Shown here: in pieces, positions 10,592 to 20,277 of the stretch
How positions within the stretch are numbered: the first letter of the stretch is position 1
Layout: each line of letters starts with the position of its first letter
From: Balamuthia mandrillaris
Taxonomy: Eukaryota > Discosea > Longamoebia > Balamuthiidae
NCBI GenBank assembly: GCA_031835245.1
Contig: JAVKOQ010000238.1
Coordinates: 17,163-81,162 of the forward strand
DNA: 64,000 bases
Direction: 5' to 3'
Notes under the pieces: generated by a model
Told to the model about the DNA's origin: nothing
Database searches by the model: none
What the model saw: only the letters and a program-made list of their open reading frames with translations
Made by a program: the position numbers and the translations under genes

Positions 10592-10891
10592 ATGCAGCAA
10601 GGAGGCTCCTTGCTCGGTTGTTTTCTTGCGTTGTGCTGCCTGTTCGCTTTGGCCCTGTGTGAGAACGGCTCGATCACATCCTCCCTTGATTCGGACTCCT
10701 CCTCGTCCTCCTCTGCTGTGGATGACGGCCAGCACACACCTAAAGAAGAACGCGCTGTGATGCGGCGGGAGATTCTTCTGATGGGTGGGAGCTTCATGCT
10801 CACGCTTGGCTTCATGGTCTACTATTACGTCTACGAGAGGAAGCTCGGGACAAGGCAACTGGACACAGCGACTCCGTTCCAACAGGAGTAG
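10592..10891 (+). CDS. small type I membrane protein, 99 residues
   Basis: An intronless reading frame. Residues 1-23 form a cleavable-looking signal peptide (LLGCFLALCCLFALALCE). A Ser/Asp-rich short luminal segment follows, then a single membrane helix at about 62-80 (LLMGGSFMLTLGFMVYYYVY) and a short basic cytosolic tail. No family recognised. It lies in the gap between two genes on the other strand. Composition (signal peptide plus helix in one frame) argues for a real gene, but small size keeps confidence moderate. Confidence 0.5.
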   Translation: MQQGGSLLGCFLALCCLFALALCENGSITSSLDSDSSSSSSAVDDGQHTPKEERAVMRREILLMGGSFMLTLGFMVYYYVYERKLGTRQLDTATPFQQE

Positions 10892-11012
10892 AAGAAAACC
10901 CGTTTTGATTGTTTTTTTTAACCGACAGGAACAGCAGAGCTGCTTCCTTTTGTTGTTATTTATGTATGTAACACAAGTGTTTCACTTCTTCTTTTTTCCT
11001 TCTTTTTATTCG

Positions 11013-11362
11013 CTACAACAAAGAAGAAAGATAAGAAGAGGGACCACCGCTGCCACCAGCAGCAAAGATCTCGTCCAACAGCGTGGCCAAGCGAACGCCG
11101 CCTGCTATCAACCTTTGTTGAACGACCCGCATGTTCCTTTTGTAGTACCAATCGTCCAATTGAGGGGCTTCTTTGTTGTTGTTGAAGGCGGAGGGGCTCT
11201 TCAGCTTCATTTGGTCGTCCAACTCTTCGTTCTGTGGCTTGGTGAACTGGTACACGTCGAAGCGAGTAAAGTTGTAGGACTCGTCCGCCCAAACCGTTAC
11301 GTTGTGGATTGATGTGTATCTATTCTCAACCAAATGAATAAGAACGAGAGATATGATTGAAA

Positions 11363-11402
<40 letters not shown>

Positions 11403-12564
11403 AGAGGTAAGAGAAATAAAGAGCAAGAAGAATAGGACTATTAGACAAGAAAGGAACAAGAGAGAAAAAAAGACAAAAAGAAATGAGAGAGAGAGAGAGA
11501 GAGGAAAGAAACCTTTGCACGATTCCAGGTTCATTCTTCATCATGTCCTCCAGGACGTCAACCAGGCTCATCCAGGGTTTGCCATCCAAGTATCGAGTGA
11601 TCATGTAGGTGTCCCAAACGCTGTGAAGGTTTGTGTGTTTGCTAAAGAATGTGACGTTGACAAGATTGCCTCCTTCATCGTCGCCGTAGCCCACGTGAAG
11701 GGGTTGATGGATGTCGCCCACAAAGTGTGTCAAGAAGGAAAGAGGACAAGGTTCCACCTTTTCGTCAAAGCTGCATGGAGGACCAGAAAACCCTTGCTTT
11801 GTCAGGATGCCTGTACGGACATACATAACGAGATAAAAGAAAACAGGTTGGATTTCTTTCATGCACAGAAGAAGAAGAAGCAGAAGAAGAACAAGAACAA
11901 GAACAAGAAGAACAACGAAGAAGAACAAGAAGAAGGAGAACAAGAAGAACAAGAACAAGGACAAGAACAAGAACAGAGAAAGAAAGCGAGAACAACATAC
12001 GGGTGTAATTGGCAATAGAACGCACGACACAGGCGGGTGGGTCAGGACAGTATTCTAAGAGGAACTGGGTCGCGTCCCTTGGCAGGTTGCAAAAGTGCAG
12101 TTCAAAGCTCCACTTGCCCTACAACAGAAACAAAGAAGAAAAGCAAGACACGAAAGTGACTCATGTCAGCGGAGATGGGATAAAAGTTTGCAGGAAGAAA
12201 GAGTAACAACAAAACCTGCGGGGTGTGATCGTATCCGTCTGGAAGAGTGGAAACCGAAGAAAGAGGCTTTCCTCCAAGGTAAACTTGCAAGGCCTTTTGT
12301 GCAGTGAGGTAGACGTAATCCACTGATTAAAAAAAGGGTGACAAGAAAGACAAAAAAAAAACAGCAGTTGACGAAGAAGAAAAAAAAACGCACTTTCTTG
12401 GTCAATGGTTTGATGTTTCTCTCAGCGATCTCCGCCACGACGTGGTGTCCATCGTAGCCCCAGCCTTGCGTTCCTGTTGGCCCCACCGTCAAACAAAGTA
12501 ACGCAGCCACTCCGACCCACACAAGCAACCACGCAACGAAGCTCTTGTCTCCGCTTCTCCCCAT
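11013..12564 (-). CDS. S1/P1-type zinc nuclease, secreted
   Basis: A single-strand-specific nuclease/3'-nucleotidase that uses three zinc ions, secreted or lysosomal. Exon 1 gives a signal peptide (residues about 10-33) whose cleavage would expose the mature N-terminal Trp of WGYDGHHVVAEIAE, the zinc-ligand motif of the family. Later exons give QKALQVYLGGKPLSSVS, GKWSFELHFCN, CVVRSIANYT, then the core SFLTHFVGDIHQPLHVGYGDDEGGN and NLHSVWDTYMI, all diagnostic. The usual WADE motif is replaced by a divergent LPDGYD. Introns have GTTTTG and GTTTC donors that keep phase (TPQ|GKW; VQ|RYT). Two introns hold (CT)n or TTC/TTG arrays on the sense strand. The join between exon 1 and exon 2 (about 12,325-12,395) is the one I could not phase cleanly. 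Confidence 0.88.
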
Positions 12565-12940
12565 TTTAGTATGTTAATTGTTTTTTTTGTTGTTGTCTGT
12601 ATGGCGTTTTGCTCGTGAACCAAAGTAAGAAAATGGAGAAGAAAAAGTGAGGAGGCCACCACTTTCAAAACAGCCCTGCTTGCTGTGGCTGTGTAGTGGT
12701 GATGATGATGATGGCCAAAACGTAAAGTTGGTCAGGTGCGCGTCAGGTGTGTCTTCGTGTGCTTGTTTATTGTCGACCAAAAAATAAGCAAAATAGAAAG
12801 ATGAATGCATGGGGGATGCGAGAGAGCGAGAGAGAGGTGTGGCTCCTGTGTGTGTGTGTGTGTGTGTGTGTGTGGAGTCATGATGGGTTCAATTGTGGGT
12901 GCAGCTGTTGGATGTAGGGAAGGGCTCCTGTTTGCTGGGA
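12565..12940. other. intergenic region with (GT)n microsatellite
   Basis: Between the nuclease start and the 3' end of the F-box/2OG gene. A (TG)n tract of about 28 bp lies at 12,847-12,874 and a short ATG/ATC-rich repeat near 12,700. No gene supported. Confidence 0.7.
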
Positions 12941-15219
12941 TTACTCAAAGGGACTCTTGGGTGGCAGTTCCACGAAGAGTAAGGCTGAGGCGTAGAAGCA
13001 TCGGGTGGAAGGTTCGTTGCCATAGGCTGCCGTCACAGCCATAAGGAGGTCCTCAGTAGTGTCCGGTTTGTTAGTGCACCACTGGACAGCTCGTTTCGGC
13101 AAGCCTTCATTCTTTTTCTTCCCTTTGCTTCTTCCTTAAGAAAGGCTGGAAGGAGTTTGCGAGCCACCTCGTCAGTTCGCTTCCCCCGAAAGGTGGCCTC
13201 TCTTTTGCTCTGCTCCAAGGGGTCACCTGATGGGATGACGTCCACCAGGAGCCTGGCTCTAAAATGTGAACGAACAAAGTTGATCAAGTGGTAATCACTC
13301 TCGATACTCTCCTTCGAAATGTGGATGTAGCCTGGAAAGGTGTCACACACCACGAACACCTTTTCAGACTCCTCCCAGTGTGACAGCGGCAAGGAGAAGA
13401 AGCATTGGAGAGAAACGCCCAAGCCTAGGCTTGTGGCGGCGTCGTAGAGCAACGCATCAAAGCCTTTCAGCAGAACGGAAAGATTGGAGGCGTTCGCAAA
13501 CTGCTCTGTAGAATAGGTGTGTTGATAGTGGAAGGCAAGGGTAACGCCGCGAGGAAAGAAATCCTTGTCCTCGAGGACGGCTTTGAGCTTCTTCTTCATC
13601 ATGTCCATATCCAGCACTTGTTTGCTTCTACTCTCTCCTCCATCCGTTACGTGCAATCCGAACAAATCCCGGAAGCGAGGTGATGAGAGTAATAAACGGA
13701 GCATTGAACCCTCCTCCTGCTCCTCCTGCTCCTTCTCTTGCTCCTCCTGCTCCTCCTGCTCCTCCTGCTCCTGCTCCTGCTCCTCCTGCTCCTCCTCCCA
13801 TTCTGTTTGTTCTTCTTGTTCTTCCTCCTTCTCCTCCTCCTCCTCCTCCTTCTGCTCCTCCTTCTCCTCCTCCTGCTCTTCCTCAAAGAAAGGTTAAACA
13901 AGAATTCAAGTTCATTCAAAGTATACAGACTCGTTGTTTGTATCTGCCAAGAGTGGCGAGTGTTGACTGGAGAGCAGAGAGTGGAGAGCGGAGAGCGGAG
14001 AGAGAGCAGAGAGCATAGACCGGAGAGCAGAGAGTGTAGACTGCTGGAGAGCGGAGAGCAGAGAGCAGAGAGCTTCCTCCTCCCATTCTGTTTGTTCTTC
14101 TTGTTCTTCCTCCTTCTCCTCCTCTTCCTCCTCTTCTTCCCATTCTTCTTCCCATTCTTCTTCGTTGCACTGGTCGGTGTAGAAGTTGTAAGTGAGTGTG
14201 ATGCGGTGACGGGAAGGATTTCATGCAGGCAACTTGAATAGAACGCCGCCCATTTCACGGTACATTCCGACTTGCCTAATTCCTGTTGCTCCTCGTCGTC
14301 TTGCTCTCTCTCTGCCCCCTTCTCCTCTTCTTCAGCGGGCTGCTGCTTCTGACCGGTCGTGGACAAGTCGAAAACCACTTGCGATGGGGCATGTCTCACA
14401 ACGAGCTCTCCTCCCTGGAAGGATGTAGGAAGGCAGACCACCAAAGATCCAAACATGTAATTCCCGCGAGGTGTGTCCACATGAGCTTTGAAGTGGCCAC
14501 CAGTAGGGTAGATGTTTAGCTTGTACAGCACTGCTCGGATATTCCCGTCGCTTGGGGACAAAGCCAGTATCCTCTTTATCTAAAACAAAAAAAGCGTCAG
14601 TAATAAGAAGAAGAACAAGAAGAACAAGAACAAGAACAAGAACATGAACAAGAATAAGAAGGAGAACGAGTAGATTACTTTGTCGAGGATATCATACATG
14701 AAAGTTGGTCAGAAAATGGGCGGGAGAGAGCTGTAGAGCACAACGATAACTTGGGTCCAATACCTCTGTGCTACCTTTGCCGAACGTGGCCGCCGAGCAA
14801 CACTTCATCAGCTCTGCCAACGCCTCGCCTTCCACCTCCTCTACTTTACTCCTTCCTCTTCCCTCTTCCTTCGTTTCATCGTAAAGAGGAAATGACAAAA
14901 ATCCCGATATGAACTTCTCTCCTCCTTCTGCTGCCGCTACCTTTTTGTTGAAAGAAAGGCGCAGGGGATGGGCGAGTTCAGCAGTGCCGCCGCAGCAGAA
15001 CAGAGAGCGCTCGTTGAAGGTCTTGGCCAGTCCTTTCAAGCCTGCCAGATGGATGATGCTGCGCAAAGCGGGACAGGAATGCACCAGCGCCAGCCACCGC
15101 TTGCTGGTCTGGCGCAAGCGAAGCTTGTCCTGCGGGTGAAGAAAGTCGATCATGCCGAGCTGAACCTCTGGCGGGAAGTCGTCGATGCTGAACGCTTGCG
15201 ATGCTGCTCCTGTGGTCAT
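12941..15219 (-). CDS. F-box protein fused to a prolyl-4-hydroxylase-type 2OG-Fe(II) oxygenase (possibly disrupted)
   Basis: Residues about 12-50 are an F-box (DFPPEVQLGMIDFLHPQDKL, then RLRQTSKRWLALV), which binds Skp1 in SCF ubiquitin ligases. Exon 1 ends NFH|GTATGA and joins in phase to IKRILALSPSDG. The second part is a 2OG oxygenase: LYKLNIYPTGGHFKAHVDTPRG supplies the HxD iron ligands, FQGGELVVRH the middle strand, and CLHEILPV the distal His. The C-terminal part (13,033-13,690, then RAVQWCTNKPDTTEDLL to a stop at 12,941) matches the second copy at 62.3-64 kb. Oddities: after HEILPV the expected HRITLTYN lies in another frame, explainable by loss of about 8 bp between GTCACCGC repeats. 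A Glu-rich linker carries an inserted minisatellite. The last about 60 codons are again shifted, near an A-run at about 13,115. These may be real damage or assembly errors. Confidence 0.6.
13700..13885 (+). repeat. imperfect (TCC/TGC) array encoding or replacing a Glu/Gln linker
   Basis: Dense TCCTGC and TCCTCC units on the + strand, i.e. GAG/CAG on the sense strand of the F-box/2OG gene. In the frame of the downstream LLLSSPRFRDLFG segment it reads as an acidic Glu/Gln tract, so it is probably a coding linker that expanded. It contains the left copy of a 49-bp direct repeat (13,790-13,838). Confidence 0.7.
13839..14124 (-). repeat. minisatellite insertion flanked by a 49-bp direct repeat, copy B
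   Basis: The exact 49-bp sequence beginning CCTCCTCCCATTCTGTTTG occurs at 13,790-13,838 and again at 14,076-14,124. Between them lies about 237 bp that includes a purine-rich minisatellite (13,965-14,075), the reverse complement of the array at 2070-2245. The arrangement suggests insertion or unequal exchange inside the linker of the F-box/2OG gene, with duplication of the flank. Confidence 0.8.
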
Positions 15220-15457
15220 TGTTGTTCGGTCTGGGTCACACGATGGCCTGCTTGCTTTCTTCTTCCTCTACGATTCCGCTACGTTTCTGCTACGCTTTTC
15301 TGAATGAATGAACAAAAAAAAAAAAGTGGATTTGATTTTCTAAATTGAAAAAAAAAGATAAACAAACAAAAAAAAAAGTGATTGAGAAGGACCACGAAAA
15401 AGGTTCCCTTCTGTGGAGGGGAGGGCGCGCTTCTTTCTCTCCGAGGCCAAGGTTCTT

Positions 15458-15624
15458 TCAGAGGTCCTCCCTGAGGCATGGTCTAACGAGCTCGTTCCAG
15501 TAGGGTGCCACGCCGAAGCAGCCTGGTGCTTGCTTCACTGTCTCCAAATAGTGATGATACACCTTTTGTTTTTTGTTCCGTTGCAATGAGTATCAGAGCG
15601 AAGAGAGAGAGAGAGAGAGAGAGA

Positions 15625-15679
<55 letters not shown>

Positions 15680-16012
15680 GAAAACAAAGGGAAGCAAGAA
15701 GGGAGGAAAAAAGGTACATCGCCATCATAACGGCCCAAAGGCGAGTTAAGAATGTAGTCGGGCAGTCTGAAGGCATCAACGAGGGGCACGGCCTGGGGTC
15801 TCAGCTCGCGCAAAAGCGTTCGCAGCCTTTGAGAGATCATCTCGACGTGTGACTGTTGCATGTAACCGTCCTGAAGGTAGACAGCGATGGTCTTTTGCAT
15901 GCGAGACAGGGCAAACAACTCGAACAACTGATGAAGGACGCCACGGAGGCTCGCTGCAGTTGTTTATAAAAGAAGCAATTAGCGAATAGAGAAACACAGA
16001 AAAAGAGAGTTA

Positions 16013-16045
<33 letters not shown>

Positions 16046-17639
16046 GAGCACACCATCTTGAACATCCTGAATGCCAGTGAGGAAGGCATTAGTGATCCAG
16101 AGGAAGCTGTGGTACTCGGCGGCTTGCACCAAGTCCGTAAGGCACTCATTCCAGGCCTCTCCTGGCTTCTTGCCGTTTTGCATTTCCTGTTGCATAAGCC
16201 TGGCGGCATGCGCTACCTTCACGCAAGCAGCCCGCTCCATGGCCTCCATTATGAGTTCTGTCTGGCTGAAGTCTATTTTCATAACAAACAATACAAAATT
16301 AGTAAAGAATAAAGCTTCTCATGGACGTATTTACCATCGACAGTGGCAGCGGAACACCTCTCGCGCGAGAGAATGGACTGAATGCGTTGCAGGTAGGATA
16401 CAGAGCCAACGAGCTCTTGTCCTTGCATGGCTTTGCGCAAGGACTTGACCAAATATCGAGCGGTTTGCAGCAGCATCACTGTGTTGTCTCCTTCCTATTA
16501 TTGACCAGAAATGAGAGTAAGCATTATAAAACTGCTAGTGGGGAAATGAGAAACGAAAGAAAAGTACCCAAGTGCAGTTAATGGCGAAGTCAGAAACTAG
16601 CGTTGGCAGCGCGGAATAGGCAGAGTATCCATGGCCTCCCATACATTGCCTTGCGGTCTCTATAGCTCCATGCACAAACCTGAGCAGCAATGAAATACCA
16701 AAACATAAGCAAAAATGAGAGAAATAACAAACAAGCTACAGTGAAAAAAAAAGAGAGAGACAAAGAAAGAACAGGAGCTGAAAAAATAAATAAAACAGAA
16801 AACACTACCAAGTGCAACAAGCTTTAAGACCAGAGCTGCTAGCGTGCAAATCAGGCAACCCGCTTATATCACCTTCAGCAAGCCTGGCCTGAAGATCCGC
16901 ATTTTTCTTCGATAGCATTCTCTCAGTAAGAATCCAAGCGTACAGACCCGCCAAAGGCTCCAACAAACGAACTTGATGAGTCTTGTAGTCAAGAATAGGC
17001 ACTTCCGGTCCTCCTTTCTTCACCTCAAATTGCTTGCGGATGGCGCTGTAACGGATTGCGATGGTGAGAGCCTTCTCCAAGTTCAAGTTAGCGTTGTTGA
17101 TGAGACTGATCCTTCCTCCCAACAAGGCACCATACGCCAATTGGGCCTTTGGAGGTTTGATGTATTCTCCCTATTTTTATTGTTTGTTGAGTGGTTGTTT
17201 GACTTTGCCAGTGTGAAGCGGTGAGAAAAACAAACCTGAGGAGTGACCTTGGCCCACTTCATCAACATGTTGGTTCTTGGAACACGCACGTTGTGGAATT
17301 GGACAAAGCCGTTGTCAATTCCGTCCATGCCCATCTTCTTGCCACAGTCACCAACGGTGATGTCTGGGAAAGTATGGTTTGCACGGGTTAGTTGATCATA
17401 TACAAAGAAAAAAGAGAAACAGGAAAACAGCAGTAAGAAAACGAACTAGGCTTAAGCGAGCCGTCGATGTTACGAAGGGGAACCACGAAGGAATGAACGC
17501 CATAGTCCTTTCCATCAATGATAAGCCTAGCAAAAGCAATAGTGTGAGTTGCCAGGTGAGCAGCTCCTGTATGTTTTGAGAAAAGAGAAAATAGGTAAGA
17601 GATATGGTAGAAGAGAAGAAAGAGTAATATTGATCAATG

Positions 17640-17686
<47 letters not shown>

Positions 17687-18476
17687 GCAAAGGGACATGA
17701 AAGTAACCTCCAATCCACCACTTGGTGGCGGTGATAGTGGGAGTATTGATGACAAACTCATCGGTGGCCTTGTCAAAGACAGCGGTAGTCTCAAAGTGGC
17801 GAATGGCGCTTCCGTGGCCCATTTCAGTCATAGAGAAACAGCCGATGATGCGCAGGTTTTGAACGTCCTCCAACCAGCGAGCGCGTTGCTCTTTGGTTCC
17901 TTGTCCGGAGATGGCGCCGCCAAAGAGAACAGCATGTACGCCCAAACGAATGCCAAAGCTTGGATCGTACAAGGCTGATCGTTTAACCAGCAAAAAAACA
18001 GAACAAATTTAGCAAGAGCGAGAGAGAGCGAGAGAGAAGAAAGAGAGGACGAGAGAGACGAGAGAAGCAAACAAGTGAGACCAAAGTAAAAAGAACAAAC
18101 CAATAGAGTCCCAAAGAATCTTAGCTTTGAGGAGATCATTCGTTTTGACCTCGACATAACGCTTCATCTTCCTCATGACACGCTCACGAGCTTCCGGGCG
18201 AGTGCGATCGTAAAAGCCTTTGTCAAGGAGGATCTCATCGTGCTCCAGCAGCTTGTTCATCTCATCCTTCACGGCAGTGATCTCGGCTCCGCCGTTGAGA
18301 AAGTGGGTCATGGACAGCACATCGAAGCGGGCGCTATTTCTCTCCTGCTCCAAGATGGCGCGCCCGTCGTGAGTGTCCAACAAGGCCGCAGCGGAGGAGC
18401 TCGTGGGAGAAGGCTGCAAATGCCCCGCCACCGTTCCTAACCTCTGCAATGCCGCCCTGGCACCTCTTCCCTCCAT
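15458..18476 (-). CDS. peroxisomal acyl-CoA oxidase
   Basis: Catalyses the first step of peroxisomal beta-oxidation: FAD-dependent oxidation of acyl-CoA to trans-2-enoyl-CoA, producing H2O2. About ten exons. N-terminal helical domain ([15 protein letters not shown]), FAD/substrate core with SMTEMGHGS and ATKWWIGG, then [20 protein letters not shown]. The C-terminal dehydrogenase/oxidase domain has [13 protein letters not shown] (family GGHGY) and [17 protein letters not shown]. It ends ...[12 protein letters not shown] with no SKL-type PTS1. Residues 12-20, RLGTVAGHL, fit the PTS2 consensus R-L-x5-H-L exactly, so PEX7-dependent import is expected. Introns have GTTTG donors (for example TPQ|GEY at 17,233) and long (CT)n on the sense strand. 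The start at 18,476 is chosen because it places the PTS2 at the N-terminus. A TGACGTCA palindrome lies 300 bp upstream. Confidence 0.93.
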
Positions 18477-18774
18477 GTTCTCTCTACTCTTTTTTTAAAA
18501 GTTCAACGAAAAAAATAAAATAAATAAAACAAAGCGCTTTGCTTTGCACCGCAACTAATAAAAAAAAAAGAAACAAATGTTCCTCTGCTCGCCGTTGCAG
18601 GAGACCAATCGAGGTCGCGACTTTTTTGCAGAGAGAAAGAGAAGGAGTTACACCTGGAGGGTCATTATTATTTATTATCCTCCGCGGGGTTATTTAAAAA
18701 AGGTTAATTGTCCGTGATCAGGTCACAAGATCTGTACAAATTTTCCTTTTATAGATAATAAACACGCCGATTGC

Positions 18775-18782
18775 TGACGTCA
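18775..18782. promoter_or_regulatory. CRE-like palindrome TGACGTCA
   Basis: A perfect bZIP-type TGACGTCA lies in the 416-bp gap between the acyl-CoA oxidase start and the stop of the gelsolin-MICAL gene, so it would serve the oxidase. The same TGACGT core recurs in other upstream regions of this window (see findings). Binding is inferred from the motif only. Confidence 0.4.
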
Positions 18783-18892
18783 GGTTGGTTATGTGACGGG
18801 AAAAAGGAAATGGGCGTCCCTTCGCGAAAGAAGGAAAAGACAAATATTTTTCAGTCGTTTTTCGCGGGCTCTCGCGTGGGATTTTTTTTTTT

Positions 18893-20216
18893 TTAATGGA
18901 AGTGACCGAGCGTGTTCTTCTTGTAACGGGTCTTGGGGTCAATCGTGTGCAGACCAAAGTTGCCGACCAAGTCCTCAGGGGAGCTGTTCATCATGACCTT
19001 AAAGTCGCTCAGCCATGCGTTCTCCATCTTCTTCAGTTGTGCGGCCGATACTTGATCACCTCTTTCTCCAAACATTCCTGATTAAAGTAAGCCGATGAGA
19101 AAAAAGAGAAAGAGCGAGAAAGAACGAGAAATGAATACCTTTGATCATCCAAGCAGAATCAAGAGCACCGAGAATAGCCCTATTTACACCGGTGCCGAGA
19201 GGCCAGAAGGGTTCTATGAGGGCATCACCCACTAAAGCCACATATAGGCATCTTCTCTCCTCCTCCCCAACGATTTGATATGGCCTAGAAATGAAAGAAG
19301 ATAAAAGTTAACAGCTGAAAAAGAAAAGGAAACACACAGGCATTAAACAAAAGATCATGTAAAATAGAAAGAGCACTTACTTGGTGGCTTGTTGCTTCTT
19401 GGAGAAGTCAAATATGGCAACATCGTTGAGGCCGTTTGGATTCACCGCAAACTCGCAGTGACTTGGAAGCTTGATGTGAGTCGCAACGTCCCTCACGTAG
19501 AGCTCCAGAGCGCTCCTATCTACATTATCGCGGGCCAACAAGCGAGTAATCTCTTTTTCGTTCTCCTTAAAGACTTTTCTGTCCACCAGACTGATATCAC
19601 AGATTTTGTTAGAAAGACAGAGCAAGAAATCAGTAATTGTAGCCACAAAGAAGGAGAAGGGGAAGGAACGAACCTTTGAGTTTTGGCCGTCATCACAAAG
19701 TAATGCGTTTCTCCCCGATAATACACCAAGTTCTCCAACTCTATGTTATAATTCTGCTTCAGCTCGTTAAAGAAGCCCTGGTTGTACACCGCCAACAAGC
19801 CAAACTCTCTGATGCGTCTCTCCTCCTTCGTTTGCGTGTTCTTAAAATTGGCAGTAATGCCAATGGCCCTTCCTCCTTGCAACACCTTCCTGGTAAAGCC
19901 CATCTCTCTGGCCACGACAGAGTTCTCTCCGTCGGCACCGATCAGAATGTCGCAAAGAAGATCATCCGGCTGAAAGTCGTTGAAGAGCTGTTTGTCAGTT
20001 GGAACGGGAGAGGCTTCCACTCGCCAGTGGAACTCGCGTGGAGAGGGATTGCAGACAACAACTTTTCCAGAGCTGCCGAGGTGGTGCACTTTGAAGAAGG
20101 CGGTGGCTGCAAGGAACCTGATGCCGAGAAGCAATGCGATTTTGAGCAATACACCTTGGAGTGTGCGAATGGCAATATGACTTTTTGACATGAAAAGAAA
20201 TCGAATAAGTATTAAT

Positions 20217-20277
<61 letters not shown>

